Of a stretch of DNA of 64,000 nucleotides, positions 15,384 through 23,892 are shown in pieces. Position numbers and translations under genes: made by a program. Origin of the DNA: DASQPA01 sp963756455 (GTDB lineage Bacteria > Acidobacteriota > Thermoanaerobaculia > Multivoradales > UBA5704); NCBI GenBank assembly GCA_963756455.1, contig CAVWNC010000001.1, forward strand, positions 682,001 to 746,000. Direction: 5' to 3'. Under the pieces are notes generated by a model. It had not been told where the DNA came from. It saw only the letters and a program-made list of their open reading frames with translations, and made no database searches. The number at the start of each line of letters is the position of its first letter. Within the stretch, counting starts at the first letter, position 1.

Positions 15384-17674
15384 ATGCCGGAGACTCCCAA
15401 GACGCCGGCATCTCCGGACACGCCGGTCACCCCGCCGGAGAAGCCGCCGCTCGCCACCCGCTTCCCGGCCCTCTCGGCTCTCCGCTGGGGGCGGCGGCGG
15501 CAGATCCCGTTCATCCAGCAGACGACGGCGACCGACTGCGGCGCGGCGAGCCTCGCCATGGTCCTGGGCTATCTGGGCAAGGCGGTGACCCTCTCCGAGG
15601 TGCGCGAGTCGACCGGGGTCTCCCGCCACGGCACCAACGCCATGACGCTCTTAGAAGCCGCCCGCCACTTCGGCCTCCGCGGCCGCGGGGTGCAGGTCGC
15701 CGAGGTCGAGTGCACCTCCGCTTCCTCGACCCGGGGGCGATCCTGCACTGGCGGTTCAGCCACTTTCTCGTCTTCGACCGCCTGGAGAAGGACGGCGCCT
15801 GGGTGGTCGACCCGGCCGCCGGCCGCCAGTTCCTGCCCAAGTCCGAGCTCGACCGCTCGTTCACCGGCATCGCTTTGACTTTCGAGCGCGGCGAAGATTT
15901 CGAGCCGGCGGCGGCGACTCCCAAGGGGGTGATGCGCTACTTGAGCCGCCTCCTCGCCCAGACCGGCCTCCTGACCCGGGTTCTCGTCACCTCGGTCTTC
16001 ATGCAGGTCTTCGCGCTGGCGGTGCCGCTCCTGACCGGGCTTCTGGTCGACCGCGTCGTGCCGCACGGCGATCTCCACCTGCTGACCGTGCTCACCGTGG
16101 GGGCTGCGGGGCTCATCGGCTTCAAGATTTTAGCGACCCTCGTCCGTTCCTTCCTCCTCCTCCATCTGCGCACCCGCCTGGACGCGCAGATGTCGCTCGA
16201 ATTCATGGATCACCTGGTCGAGCTGCCCTTCCTCTTCTTCCAGCAGCGCTCGGCGGGCGATCTCGTGATGCGGCTCAACAGCAACTCGACGATCCGCGAG
16301 ATCCTGACGTCGAGCGCGCTTTCGGGCGCTCTGGACGGCACGATGGTGGGCCTCTACCTCGTGCTGGTCCTGGTGGCGGATTGGAAGATGGGCCTCCTCG
16401 TGGCCTTCCTCGGGGCGCTCCGGATCGTCCTTTTCCTCCTCGCCCGCCGCCGCCAGCACGACCTCATGTCGCGCTCGCTCCAGACCCAGGCGCGGGCGCG
16501 GAGCTACGAGTTCCAGCTTTTGGCCGGGATCGAGACGGTCAAGGCGGCGGGAGCGGAGCGCGAGGCGGTGCAGCGCTGGTCGGACCTCTTCGTGCAGGAT
16601 CTGAACGTCTCGCTCGACCGTGGCCGGCTGGACGCCATCGTCAACTCGGTCCTCGACTCGCTCTCCGTGGGCTCGCCGATCGTCATCCTCCTCTATGGCG
16701 CCGCGCTCGTCATCAGCGGCGGCATGTCGCTCGGCACCATGCTCGCCCTCTCGGCGCTGGCGGCCGGGTTCCTGGGGCCGCTCACGACTCTCATCCAGAC
16801 CGCCTTCCAACTCCAGCTCCTGGGGAGCTATCTCGAACGGGCGAACGACGTCTTGGACACCCCGCGCGAGCGCGAGGGGGCGCCGGGGCGGAAACCCGGA
16901 GCGCTCGCCGGCCGCATTACGCTCGACGAGGTCACCTTCCGCTACGCGATCTCGTCGCCCCCCGCCGTCCGCGAGGCGACGGTCGAGATCCCCCCGGGGC
17001 GGATGGTCGCCGTCGTGGGCTCCTCGGGGAGCGGCAAGTCGACCCTCGCCGGGCTCCTGGCCGGCCTCTACAAGCCGGACTCCGGGCGCATCCTCTACGA
17101 CGGAGCGGACTTGGCCGAGCTCGACCTCCACTGGCTCCGCGGCCAGCTCGGCTTCGTCGCCCAGGACTCCTTCCTCTTCGGCGCCAGCATCCGCGCCAAC
17201 ATCGCGCTCACCGATCCGGCGATGCCGCTCGCGAGGGTGATCGAGGCGGCCGAGATGGCCTGCATCCACGAGGACATCATGGCCCTCCCCATGCGCTACG
17301 ACACGCTTCTCGCCGACGGCGGCGCCTCGCTCTCGGGAGGCCAGCGCCAGCGGCTGGCGCTTGCCCGCGCCCTCGTCCGCCGGCCGCGGGTGCTGGTTTT
17401 GGACGAGGCGACGAGCGCGCTCGATTCGATCACCGAGAAGAAAGTCCACGCCAACCTGGCCACCCTGCGCTCGACCCGGGTGATCATCGCCCACCGCCTG
17501 AGCACGGTCCGCGACGCCGACTTGATCCTCGTCATGGACCAGGGCCGCCTCGTCGAGCGCGGCACCCACGAGGAGCTTCTTATGAAAGGTGGCCGCTACC
17601 GCGATCTGGTTGCGGCGCAGCTCTCGAATCCCGAGACCCACGAGGCGCCGGTGGATCTGCGGCGAGGGGCTTGA
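15384..17674 (+). CDS. C39-peptidase-containing ABC exporter, frameshifted as read
   Basis: The reading frame changes once near 15710. Before it: start ATG 15384, then the C39 peptidase Cys motif ATDCGAASLAMVLGYLG. After it: RFLDPGAILHWRFSHFLVFD with the catalytic His, and VVDPAAGR with the Asp, so all three catalytic residues are present. A single lost base restores one ORF of about 763 codons. Then come six membrane helices and an ABC ATPase: Walker A GSSGSGKST, signature LSGGQRQR, Walker B VLVLDEATSALD, H-loop AHRLST. Such proteins cleave double-glycine leaders and export the peptide. No leader peptide gene was found nearby. The frameshift may be real or a sequence error. Confidence 0.85.
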
Positions 17675-17688
17675 GGGGGAGGCCGCGG

Positions 17689-17946
17689 TCAGCGGCGGTA
17701 GACCTCGCGCCGATGGCCGACACGGATCACCAGGACCGAGAGTACCCGGTCTTCGATTTCGTAGAGGACGCGGTACTCTCCGACGCGTACTCGATAGCGG
17801 TTCTCCTGGCCTTGGAGTTTCTCGACTCCCGCCGGCCGCGGGGCTTGTGCGAGTTGGTCGATCGCGGCCCCGATCCGGCGGCGGATCGAGGTTTCGAGCT
17901 TACGGAGATCCCGCAGCGCCGCGGGGCGCAATTCGACCCGATACAC
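17689..17946 (-). CDS. RelE/ParE-family toxin
   Basis: 85 residues: MYRVELRPAALRDLRKLE, then ENRYRVRVGEYRVLYEIED and VLVIRVGHRREVYRR. This is the RelE layout with the conserved C-terminal basic cluster and the H-R-x-x-Y ending seen in RelE mRNA interferases. It starts 2 bp after the antitoxin stop, as usual for a TA operon. It probably cleaves mRNA at the ribosome unless neutralised. Confidence 0.9.
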   Translation of the reverse strand: MYRVELRPAALRDLRKLETSIRRRIGAAIDQLAQAPRPAGVEKLQGQENRYRVRVGEYRVLYEIEDRVLSVLVIRVGHRREVYRR

Positions 17947-17948
17947 GG

Positions 17949-18200
17949 TCAGGCGATGCCAAGATCCGCCTTCGCCTGGTTCCAGGGAATGGAGTCTCCG
18001 GGCTCACGGAGGGCCTGCTCGGCCGCTTCGTTGTCCAGTCGATCCTCGAGGGCGCGGAGAAGCTCGAGATCCGCGAGGGGTACGAGCGCCGCGAGATCCT
18101 TCCCATGGCGGTGGAGGACGATACGCTCTCCGCCGTAGGCTACGCGGTTCAGGGTGTCCGCAAGATCGGTGCGAACCTGAGAGGCGGGGATCCGGGTCAT
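17949..18200 (-). CDS. Phd/YefM-type antitoxin
   Basis: 83 residues: IPASQVRTDLADTLNRVAYGGERIVLHRHGKDLAALVPLADLE is the Phd/YefM DNA-binding fold, followed by a toxin-binding acidic helix. First gene of the TA operon with the RelE-like toxin. GGAGGAA precedes ATG 18200. The 16-bp palindrome at 18238-18253 lies in its promoter region and is the likely autoregulatory operator. Confidence 0.9.
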   Translation of the reverse strand: MTRIPASQVRTDLADTLNRVAYGGERIVLHRHGKDLAALVPLADLELLRALEDRLDNEAAEQALREPGDSIPWNQAKADLGIA

Positions 18201-18237
18201 CGTGGGTTCCTCCTGCTTACAAAAGCTACTATATACC

Positions 18238-18253
18238 CCTTTTGTACAAAAGG
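18238..18253 (-). promoter_or_regulatory. 16-bp palindromic operator candidate of the Phd-RelE operon
   Basis: CCTTTTGTACAAAAGG is a perfect palindrome, 38 bp upstream of the antitoxin start. A TATATA box suitable as -10 lies just downstream at about 18230-18235 on the minus strand. Antitoxins of this family repress their own promoters by binding such palindromes. Confidence 0.6.
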
Positions 18254-18261
18254 TGGGTATC

Positions 18262-18648
18262 TCACGCCCAGAGAATCTTTACGTCGTAGGCTTCCAGGAC
18301 CCGGTCGTGGGTGACCAGAGTCAAGCCTTCGATTTGCGCCTGGGAAACCAGCAGGCGATCGAAAGGGTCCCGGTGGTGGTGTGGCAGGCTCGCCACGCGT
18401 TCAGCGTGAGCGAAGGTGATGAGAAGTTTCTCGAAGCCGCTGGCAAGAACCCCCGCTTCGAGGGTGTCGGGGAGCTCGAGCCGGCCCATGGAGATCTTGA
18501 TGGCCGCTTCCCAGGCCGAAGCCGTGCTCACGAAGACGATGTCCGCCGACGCGATACGGCTCCGCACCTCGGAGGTCAGCCGGGAAGGCTCTCCGCGCCA
18601 CCAGAGAAAGACGTGAGTGTCGAGCAGCAGCCGGCTCGCCGGAGTCAA
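18262..18648 (-). CDS. PIN-domain VapC-like toxin
   Basis: 128 residues. The PIN-domain acidic residues are present: D in LLLDTHVFLWW, E in STASAWEAAIK, D in HRDPFDRLLVSQA and D in LVTHDRVLEAY. This subgroup (LLLDTHVFLW...HRDPFDR) pairs with Phd-like antitoxins and acts as an RNase. Its ATG overlaps the antitoxin stop by 4 nt, giving translational coupling. Confidence 0.92.
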   Translation of the reverse strand: MTPASRLLLDTHVFLWWRGEPSRLTSEVRSRIASADIVFVSTASAWEAAIKISMGRLELPDTLEAGVLASGFEKLLITFAHAERVASLPHHHRDPFDRLLVSQAQIEGLTLVTHDRVLEAYDVKILWA

Positions 18649-18890
18649 TCCCGTCCCTCGAATGCAGCTTGGAGCTCCGGCGGCAGGGGAGCGTCGAAGT
18701 CTTCCGAGATGCGCATCCGCCCTTCCCAGCCACCCGGCTGACGCGGCCCGGAGGGCCGGCGGAACGGCACGAGCTTGGCCAGCGGTTTGCCCGCTTTGGA
18801 GAGAATGATCTCCTCACCGTTTGCCGCGCGATCGACGAGCCGCGAGAGAGAAGTTTTCGCCTCGTATAGATTGTAGACGGCTTCGGACAT
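18645..18890 (-). CDS. Phd-type antitoxin of the VapC-like toxin
   Basis: 81 residues from ATG 18890: AVYNLYEAKTSLSRLVDRAANGEEIILSKAGKPLAKLVPF is the Phd/YefM DNA-binding core, and the acidic tail FDAPLPPELQAAFEG should occupy the toxin. A longer start at 18953 exists, but GGAG 11 nt before 18890 and domain alignment favour the shorter form. The stop overlaps the toxin start (ATGA). Confidence 0.9.
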   Translation of the reverse strand: MSEAVYNLYEAKTSLSRLVDRAANGEEIILSKAGKPLAKLVPFRRPSGPRQPGGWEGRMRISEDFDAPLPPELQAAFEGRD

Positions 18891-18971
18891 GGTCGAGATC
18901 TCCAAGGTTGACCAACCTTGACCAATGTTAGTACGCCCCGCCCTCTTCGTCAAGAACGGAACACAGCCCGC

Positions 18972-20537
18972 TCACAGCCGAACGACCGTAATCTCCCGCC
19001 CTTCCGATTCCACCCGCTCCGCCGCGCAGCGCCCGGGAAGCGGCTCGGCCCCTTTCCGGCTGTCGAAGAGGAGGAGCGTTCCGCGGTCGAGGCGCAGGCG
19101 TTCGAGATAGCCGCCGAGCTGCTTCAGACCCTGGGAGAGGGGATCGGGGCGGCCGTCGCGCCAGACTTTGAGCTCGACGGCCCAGCGCTCGGCGTGTCCT
19201 TCCCGGGGCCAGCGGACGCAGAGGTCGATCCGGCCGCTCCCCACCGCATACTCCCGGTCGATCAGGCCGCCGCCGTTGACTACCTTCTGGAGGAAGGCCA
19301 TGAAGACGAGCTGCGCCGCGGCCTCGCTGTAGGGGGCCTGCGCGAGGTAGGGCTCGGCGTTCTCGCACCAGAAGGCGCGAAAGTCGTCCAGGAGCAGATC
19401 GAAATCCAGCCGGCCGTCCGCGGTGACGTAGGAGGGGCGCGGTAAGACGAGCGACTGCTCCAGGAGGGCGGTCAGGGCGCGGGGGATGACCTCGCGGTAG
19501 ATCGGATTGGCGATCGCGAGGCCCTGCGGCGTCGTCACCACCAGGCCGAGATCGAGGGCGAAGCGGACGTCGTCGTCGAGGAGGTCCGGGCGCAGGTTCT
19601 CCCCCGCGACGATCGGCTCGATCACCCGGCGCACCCGCGGCTCGCGCAGGCGCTCGATGAGCGAGTCGAGATGGGTGTCCCGGCGGAGGATGAGCGCTTC
19701 CTTGGCGGTCTCGATCACCGAGGCGTCGATCGGGATCTCCGGGTCGGGGACCAGGGTCTCCACCGCCTGGCGGGCGAGGGCGTTGACCAGCCAGGGCTGG
19801 CCGTGGGTCAGCTCGTAGGCGCGGGCCAGGGCCTCGGGGGTGAAGGGCTGACCGATCTCGGCGGTGTGCTGGGCGTAGAGCCGGGCGACCTCGGCCGCGG
19901 TGAAGTCCGGCAGGGTGAGCGATTCGACCTTGATGTTGAACGGGGAGGAGGTCCCCAGGCTTTGGACCTCGGGGCGGACCTGGATTCGGTAGTCGCGCAC
20001 GTCGCGCAGACCGATCAGGGCGATGGACTGCGGGAAGCTGGCGGGGCGGTCGGCATAGCCGGTACGGAGCTGGTGGAGGACCGAGATCAGGAGGTTGTCG
20101 AAGAGGGCATCGATCTCGTCCAGGAAGAGGACCACCGGGCGCGGGCACTGTCGGGACCAGCGGGTGAGCAGCTCGAGCAGCCGGAACCCGGCCGGGGTGG
20201 CAGGCTCAGGGTCCGGCGGCCGGAGATCCGCGGGGAGGTGGTTTTCCGCCGCGATGCGAAGGGCACCCAGCACCGACTCGATGCCCCGTTCGATATCCCC
20301 ACCCGCGGCCCGGCCCACCTCGCAGGAGGTGAGGAGGGCGGCGTAGCGCCCTGCCGCGGTCAGGGATTGAGCCAGGGAGCGGAAGCAGGTCGTCTTGCCG
20401 CTCTGCCGCGGGGCATGGACGACGAAATACAGCTCCTGGTCGACCAGTCTAGGGAGCTCGGGAAGGCGCTCTTCCGGCGGCAGCATGTAGTGCTTCTCGG
20501 GCCGGCACGGCCCCGCGGTGTTGAAGAACCTCGCCAT
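18972..20537 (-). CDS. AAA ATPase with C-terminal PD-(D/E)XK nuclease-like domain
   Basis: 521 residues. Walker A is HAPRQSGKTT at residues 41-50, Walker B is VLFLDEID near 140, and an arginine-rich segment GLRDVRDYRIQVR follows. This is the AAA-like ATPase group often annotated 'ATP-binding protein'. Residues about 430-500 show a PD-(D/E)XK pattern (GSGRIDLCVRWP then WAVELKVWRDGR) with a possible nuclease core D...ExK. It is a single gene between TA modules and a methyltransferase; no partner is obvious. A defence or mobile-element role is possible but unproven. The conserved N-terminus (MARFFNTAGPC) supports ATG 20537. Confidence 0.82.
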   Translation of the reverse strand: MARFFNTAGPCRPEKHYMLPPEERLPELPRLVDQELYFVVHAPRQSGKTTCFRSLAQSLTAAGRYAALLTSCEVGRAAGGDIERGIESVLGALRIAAENHLPADLRPPDPEPATPAGFRLLELLTRWSRQCPRPVVLFLDEIDALFDNLLISVLHQLRTGYADRPASFPQSIALIGLRDVRDYRIQVRPEVQSLGTSSPFNIKVESLTLPDFTAAEVARLYAQHTAEIGQPFTPEALARAYELTHGQPWLVNALARQAVETLVPDPEIPIDASVIETAKEALILRRDTHLDSLIERLREPRVRRVIEPIVAGENLRPDLLDDDVRFALDLGLVVTTPQGLAIANPIYREVIPRALTALLEQSLVLPRPSYVTADGRLDFDLLLDDFRAFWCENAEPYLAQAPYSEAAAQLVFMAFLQKVVNGGGLIDREYAVGSGRIDLCVRWPREGHAERWAVELKVWRDGRPDPLSQGLKQLGGYLERLRLDRGTLLLFDSRKGAEPLPGRCAAERVESEGREITVVRL

Positions 20538-20585
20538 GGCACCTTTAAGTCTGTCACCCTCGCCGGGAAAGCGGAATGGTGGAGC

Positions 20586-21698
20586 CTATACCGCCACCCC
20601 TTCGACGACGCTCATCGGGCTCGCCGTCGCGATCACCCTTTCCAACCGGAAGCCGCACTCCCCGAACAACCGGGCGAGCTCCGCCCGCGAGCGTTCCCGG
20701 CCTCCCGAGCAGACGACCATCATCTGGAGGTCGGAGAGCGGTCCCAGGTCGCGGACGGTGTCGGCCTCGACGATCGTCTCGACCACCAGGAGACGCGCGC
20801 CGGGCGCCATCGCCTGCCGGCAATTCCTCAGGATCAACCGGCAACGCTCGTCGTCCCAGTCGTGGAGGACGTTCTTCAAAAGATAGGCGTCGCAGCCGGC
20901 CGGCACCGCCTCGAAGAAGCTGCCGGCGATCCGGGCAACCCGGTCGGCGACTCCGCGGGCGGCGAGGTAGGGCTGGGCCGCTCCTGCGAGCACGCCGGCG
21001 CCATCTAAGAGCACGGAGGAGAGATGGGGGTGGCGGAGGAGGATCTCGGCCAGGAGGGTGCCGCGTCCTCCCCCGACGTCACAGAGTTTGTGGACGCCTC
21101 TGAAGGGATAGGCGGTGGCGACGGCGGAAGCGTAGAGCTCGGTCAGCTCGCCCATCGCTCCGGCGAAGGTCTCGCGTTCTTCGGGATGGGCGTCGAACCA
21201 GTCCCAGATGGTCGCCCCGTGCACCCTCTCGAAGGCGTTGCCGCCGCTCTTCAGGGTACGGTCGAAGTCGGCCCAGGCCTCGACGTTCGAGGCCGAGCCG
21301 AAATAGAGCGCGTAGCTGCGGAGCGATTCCGGCGGCCCGGCGCGGAGGGTGCGGGAGAGCCGGTTGTTACGGAAGCGGCCGTCCGGGCCGAGAGCGAAGA
21401 TGCCCAGGGTGACGAGGCCGCGGAGGGTGCGGTGGAGCGCGTCGGGATCGACGCCGGTCGCGGCGGCGAGATCGGCGGAAGTCCGCGGTCGCTCCTCCAG
21501 GAGGTCGGCGAGCCGCAGGCGGGCGGCGGCGTGGATCACCTGGGTGGCGCCGAGGCCGATGACGCGGTCGAAGAGGGCGAGCTGGGGAGGGACGAGGGCG
21601 TCCGCCGCGCGGAGGAGCAGGCGGCGCAGACCGAGCGTCAGCCGGACCGCGAGGCGCGGGGGCGGGTCGGGCAGAGGGGCTCGAACGCTCTCCGTCAC
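20586..21698 (-). CDS. SAM-dependent O-methyltransferase (hydroxyneurosporene/ASMT type)
   Basis: 370 residues. The N-terminal winged-helix dimerisation domain (IHAAARLRLADLLEERPRTS, TLRGLVTLGIFAL) is followed by a Rossmann core with SAM motif CDVGGGRGTLLAEI, and NVLHDWDDERCRLILRNC with the catalytic His-Asp region, then LLVVETIV. This is the plant/bacterial O-methyltransferase family acting on phenols, carotenoids or polyketides. No biosynthetic genes flank it, so the substrate is open. The first ~40 residues are poorly conserved, leaving the start uncertain. Confidence 0.87.
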   Translation of the reverse strand: MTESVRAPLPDPPPRLAVRLTLGLRRLLLRAADALVPPQLALFDRVIGLGATQVIHAAARLRLADLLEERPRTSADLAAATGVDPDALHRTLRGLVTLGIFALGPDGRFRNNRLSRTLRAGPPESLRSYALYFGSASNVEAWADFDRTLKSGGNAFERVHGATIWDWFDAHPEERETFAGAMGELTELYASAVATAYPFRGVHKLCDVGGGRGTLLAEILLRHPHLSSVLLDGAGVLAGAAQPYLAARGVADRVARIAGSFFEAVPAGCDAYLLKNVLHDWDDERCRLILRNCRQAMAPGARLLVVETIVEADTVRDLGPLSDLQMMVVCSGGRERSRAELARLFGECGFRLERVIATASPMSVVEGVAV

Positions 21699-21728
21699 GG
21701 GAGAGAGAGCATAGCGCAGGGCGCCCGA

Positions 21729-22208
21729 CTACTCCTCGTCCTCGATCAGCAGGCCGAGAAGATCGCCGGTGCTGACGATCCCCACCACTCTCTCCTCGCG
21801 GGTGACGAGGAGACGGTGGACGTGCTCTTCGATGAGGGTCTCGGCGAGCTCCCCGACCGGGGTGTCCTCGACCACCGTGTAGACCCGCGGGGTCATGATC
21901 TCGCGGACGGTCAAGCGAACGCCGCGGGCCGCCAGGTCGGCCAGGGCCTCCCGGCTCGGTCCCTCCGGCCAGGCGCTCTGGAAGAAGTCCGAGCCCCGCG
22001 GGCCGCCGCCGCCGTCGGTCGCCAGAGCCGCCGCGATGTCGGTGACCGAGGCCACCCCGAGGAGCCGGCCGGCGGCGTCGACGACCGGGGCACCGGAGAT
22101 CTCGTGCTCGACCAGGAAGTCGGCGAGCTCGGGGAGGGTCCAGTCCGCGGCGGCGGCTAAGACCCGCGGGTTCATGACGTCGGCGGCGGTGATCGGCCTC
22201 ATGGGCAT
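21729..22208 (-). CDS. Tandem CBS-domain protein
   Basis: 159 residues: two CBS motifs, the first MNPRVLAAAADWTLPELADFLVEHEISGAPVVD...LLGVASVTDI, the second MTPRVYTVVEDTPVGELAETLIEEHVHRLLV...VVGIVSTGDLL. Such proteins bind adenosine nucleotides and sense energy state. The loop between the domains carries a Gly-rich insert. AGGAG lies just before ATG 22208 and 22202; either may be used. It is divergent from a secreted protein gene. Confidence 0.9.
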   Translation of the reverse strand: MPMRPITAADVMNPRVLAAAADWTLPELADFLVEHEISGAPVVDAAGRLLGVASVTDIAAALATDGGGGPRGSDFFQSAWPEGPSREALADLAARGVRLTVREIMTPRVYTVVEDTPVGELAETLIEEHVHRLLVTREERVVGIVSTGDLLGLLIEDEE

Positions 22209-22342
22209 GGGGCTCCTAATCCGTGACGAGAGAGCGGGCCGGCCGGATGGGACGAGCGCGACTGCCCGATGGAGGAGCATGATACCGCCAACAGGTCCGG
22301 GGACCTCGCGGTCCCCTCCTCCGAATGAGGGATTTCCCCTGC

Positions 22343-22371
22343 TTGTTCGTACTTAAGCGTTTCTCTAGAAT
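22343..22371 (+). promoter_or_regulatory. Sigma70-like promoter giving a leaderless mRNA
   Basis: TTGTTC at 22343-22348 and TAGAAT at 22366-22371 with a 17-bp spacer. The ATG of the next gene is 7 nt after the -10, and no RBS is present, so transcription should begin at or next to the start codon. Confidence 0.6.
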
Positions 22372-22378
22372 TTCCGCC

Positions 22379-23506
22379 ATGAAAAACAGAGCGACGCTTC
22401 CTCTTGTCGTCTTCACTCTCCTCCTCTTCTCCCTCGGCTCCGGCACCGCTTCTTTCGCTGCCACCGCCGCCACCGCCGCCAATGCCGCCAATGCCGCAAG
22501 CCCGGGGTTCTGCCCGGCGATCCATCGTTCCCTGCCCTCCAGCGAGGAGCGGCAGCACATCGATCCCACGACCCTCTTGCGCTGCTTCCTGTCGCTCGAA
22601 GAGATCGAAACCGTCAGGAGCGCCATCGGTCACGACGCGCAGACGACCGTCTCCGACCCGGCCTTCGACAGCGGGGAGCTCAATCCGGACGGCTCGACCC
22701 GCCCGCCGCTCACCTCCGCCCAGATCGCCGCCCTGGCTTTGATGCACTCGGTCCTCGACCCGGACATGCGGGCCGGCGCCATCCTCCGCAAGTTCGTGCT
22801 GAACTCGGACGTCGGCGGCATCCTCTATGGTCGGACGGTGATCGGTTCGGGCACGGTGGTATCGACCAACACCGTCCGCGGCTTCGTGGGCCTGGAGCGC
22901 AACACCATGGGTCTGGGAGCGGGGGAGACGATCGGCGCCCTCGGGCTCGACTATGAGACGACCCCCACGGGTCAGTTCACCGATGCGAGCGAGATTCCGC
23001 TCCGCCGCGAGGTCGGGCTCGAAATCCTCGACAACGGCCTTCACTCGATCCGCCACATCATGTCCGCCCAGGGCGCCCAGGACGCCAAGATCCCCCTCGG
23101 CAAGGACTTGAACGACAACCTCGCGAGCGCGACGCCGAGCCTCGTCGGCCGCTCCTTCGAGATGGATCGCCAGGGCCAGGCCAACCCCTACACCGCCCTC
23201 GGGATCTCGAACAATATCGGGCTCCTGACCCTCCAGGCCCACGACGGCGACGAGACCTACCGCCTGCACTTGAATGAGGAGGACGTCATGACCGTCCCCA
23301 CCCCGCTCGCCGTGGGGGACGTGCTCTTCCGCCGCCGGGCGGACGGCGTCGAGACGGTCGTCGCGAGGTACGTCGCGGTGGCGAACCCGGACGGTACGGT
23401 GACCAACCGCTGGGTGCTGTCGCGGACCCTGAAGCGCGCGGAAGCCGCCTACTACGGCGGGCTCATCCAGCAGGCGGCGGCGAAGGTCGCGGCGGCCGGC
23501 GGCTAG
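22379..23506 (+). CDS. Secreted protein of unknown function
   Basis: 375 residues with a clear Sec signal peptide (MKNRATLPLVVFTLLLFSLG...ASFA-A) followed by an Ala/Thr/Asn repeat. The mature part has a helical segment (LSLEEIETVRSAIGH) and a long beta-rich part with many GxG turns (GSGTVVSTNTVRGFVG, LEILDNGLHSIRHIM). No known catalytic motif was recognised. The leaderless promoter supports ATG 22379; an upstream in-frame ATG at 22325 would add a non-signal extension. A small gene follows after 3 bp. Confidence 0.7.
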   Translation: MKNRATLPLVVFTLLLFSLGSGTASFAATAATAANAANAASPGFCPAIHRSLPSSEERQHIDPTTLLRCFLSLEEIETVRSAIGHDAQTTVSDPAFDSGELNPDGSTRPPLTSAQIAALALMHSVLDPDMRAGAILRKFVLNSDVGGILYGRTVIGSGTVVSTNTVRGFVGLERNTMGLGAGETIGALGLDYETTPTGQFTDASEIPLRREVGLEILDNGLHSIRHIMSAQGAQDAKIPLGKDLNDNLASATPSLVGRSFEMDRQGQANPYTALGISNNIGLLTLQAHDGDETYRLHLNEEDVMTVPTPLAVGDVLFRRRADGVETVVARYVAVANPDGTVTNRWVLSRTLKRAEAAYYGGLIQQAAAKVAAAGG

Positions 23507-23509
23507 CGG

Positions 23510-23878
23510 GTGCCGCTCACCCGGAGAGACACCCCGGAAGGGCCGGTCTGGGTGCGGCCGGCCTTCCGGCCGGAGGACTACACGGCGCCCCCCGATGCCG
23601 TGCAGCTCTTCCTGCGCTGGCGGGGCGACGCTTATCCTTCGGAGGCGATCCTCGCCCTGCGCGACGGCCCCTTCGGCAACTATGTCGAGGTGGGCCGCGA
23701 GGAGCGCGGTGGCGCGACCTGGCTGATACTCCTGGAGGCGAGCCGGGAGTTCGCCCTCGAAGTCGAGCGGAGCGCCACGGGGTTTGGGGAGGTCACACCG
23801 GTGCCTCCCGAACGGGCCTACGCGCTCGCCGTGGCCCGGGATGCGCTCCGTTCGCGGCCGGTCGTACAGGATTTCTGA
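23510..23878 (+). CDS. Small hypothetical protein
   Basis: 122 residues from GTG 23510, 3 bp after the previous stop, hence probably translationally coupled. Soluble, acidic, with a beta-rich middle (AILALRDGPFGNYVEVGREERGG split by Gly). No recognised family. The GC-rich third positions argue for real coding. Confidence 0.6.
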   Translation: MPLTRRDTPEGPVWVRPAFRPEDYTAPPDAVQLFLRWRGDAYPSEAILALRDGPFGNYVEVGREERGGATWLILLEASREFALEVERSATGFGEVTPVPPERAYALAVARDALRSRPVVQDF

Positions 23879-23892
23879 GAAGATAGCGCTCC

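Noticed and set aside
18120..18240. Alternative plus-strand ORF across the antitoxin
   Set aside because: The Phd and RelE families are unmistakable on the minus strand, and plus-strand frames have no domain or RBS.
22299..22316. Short hairpin GGGGACC-TCGC-GGTCCCC between divergent genes
   Set aside because: It is upstream of both genes and has no T-run, so it is not a terminator; too short to claim a regulator.
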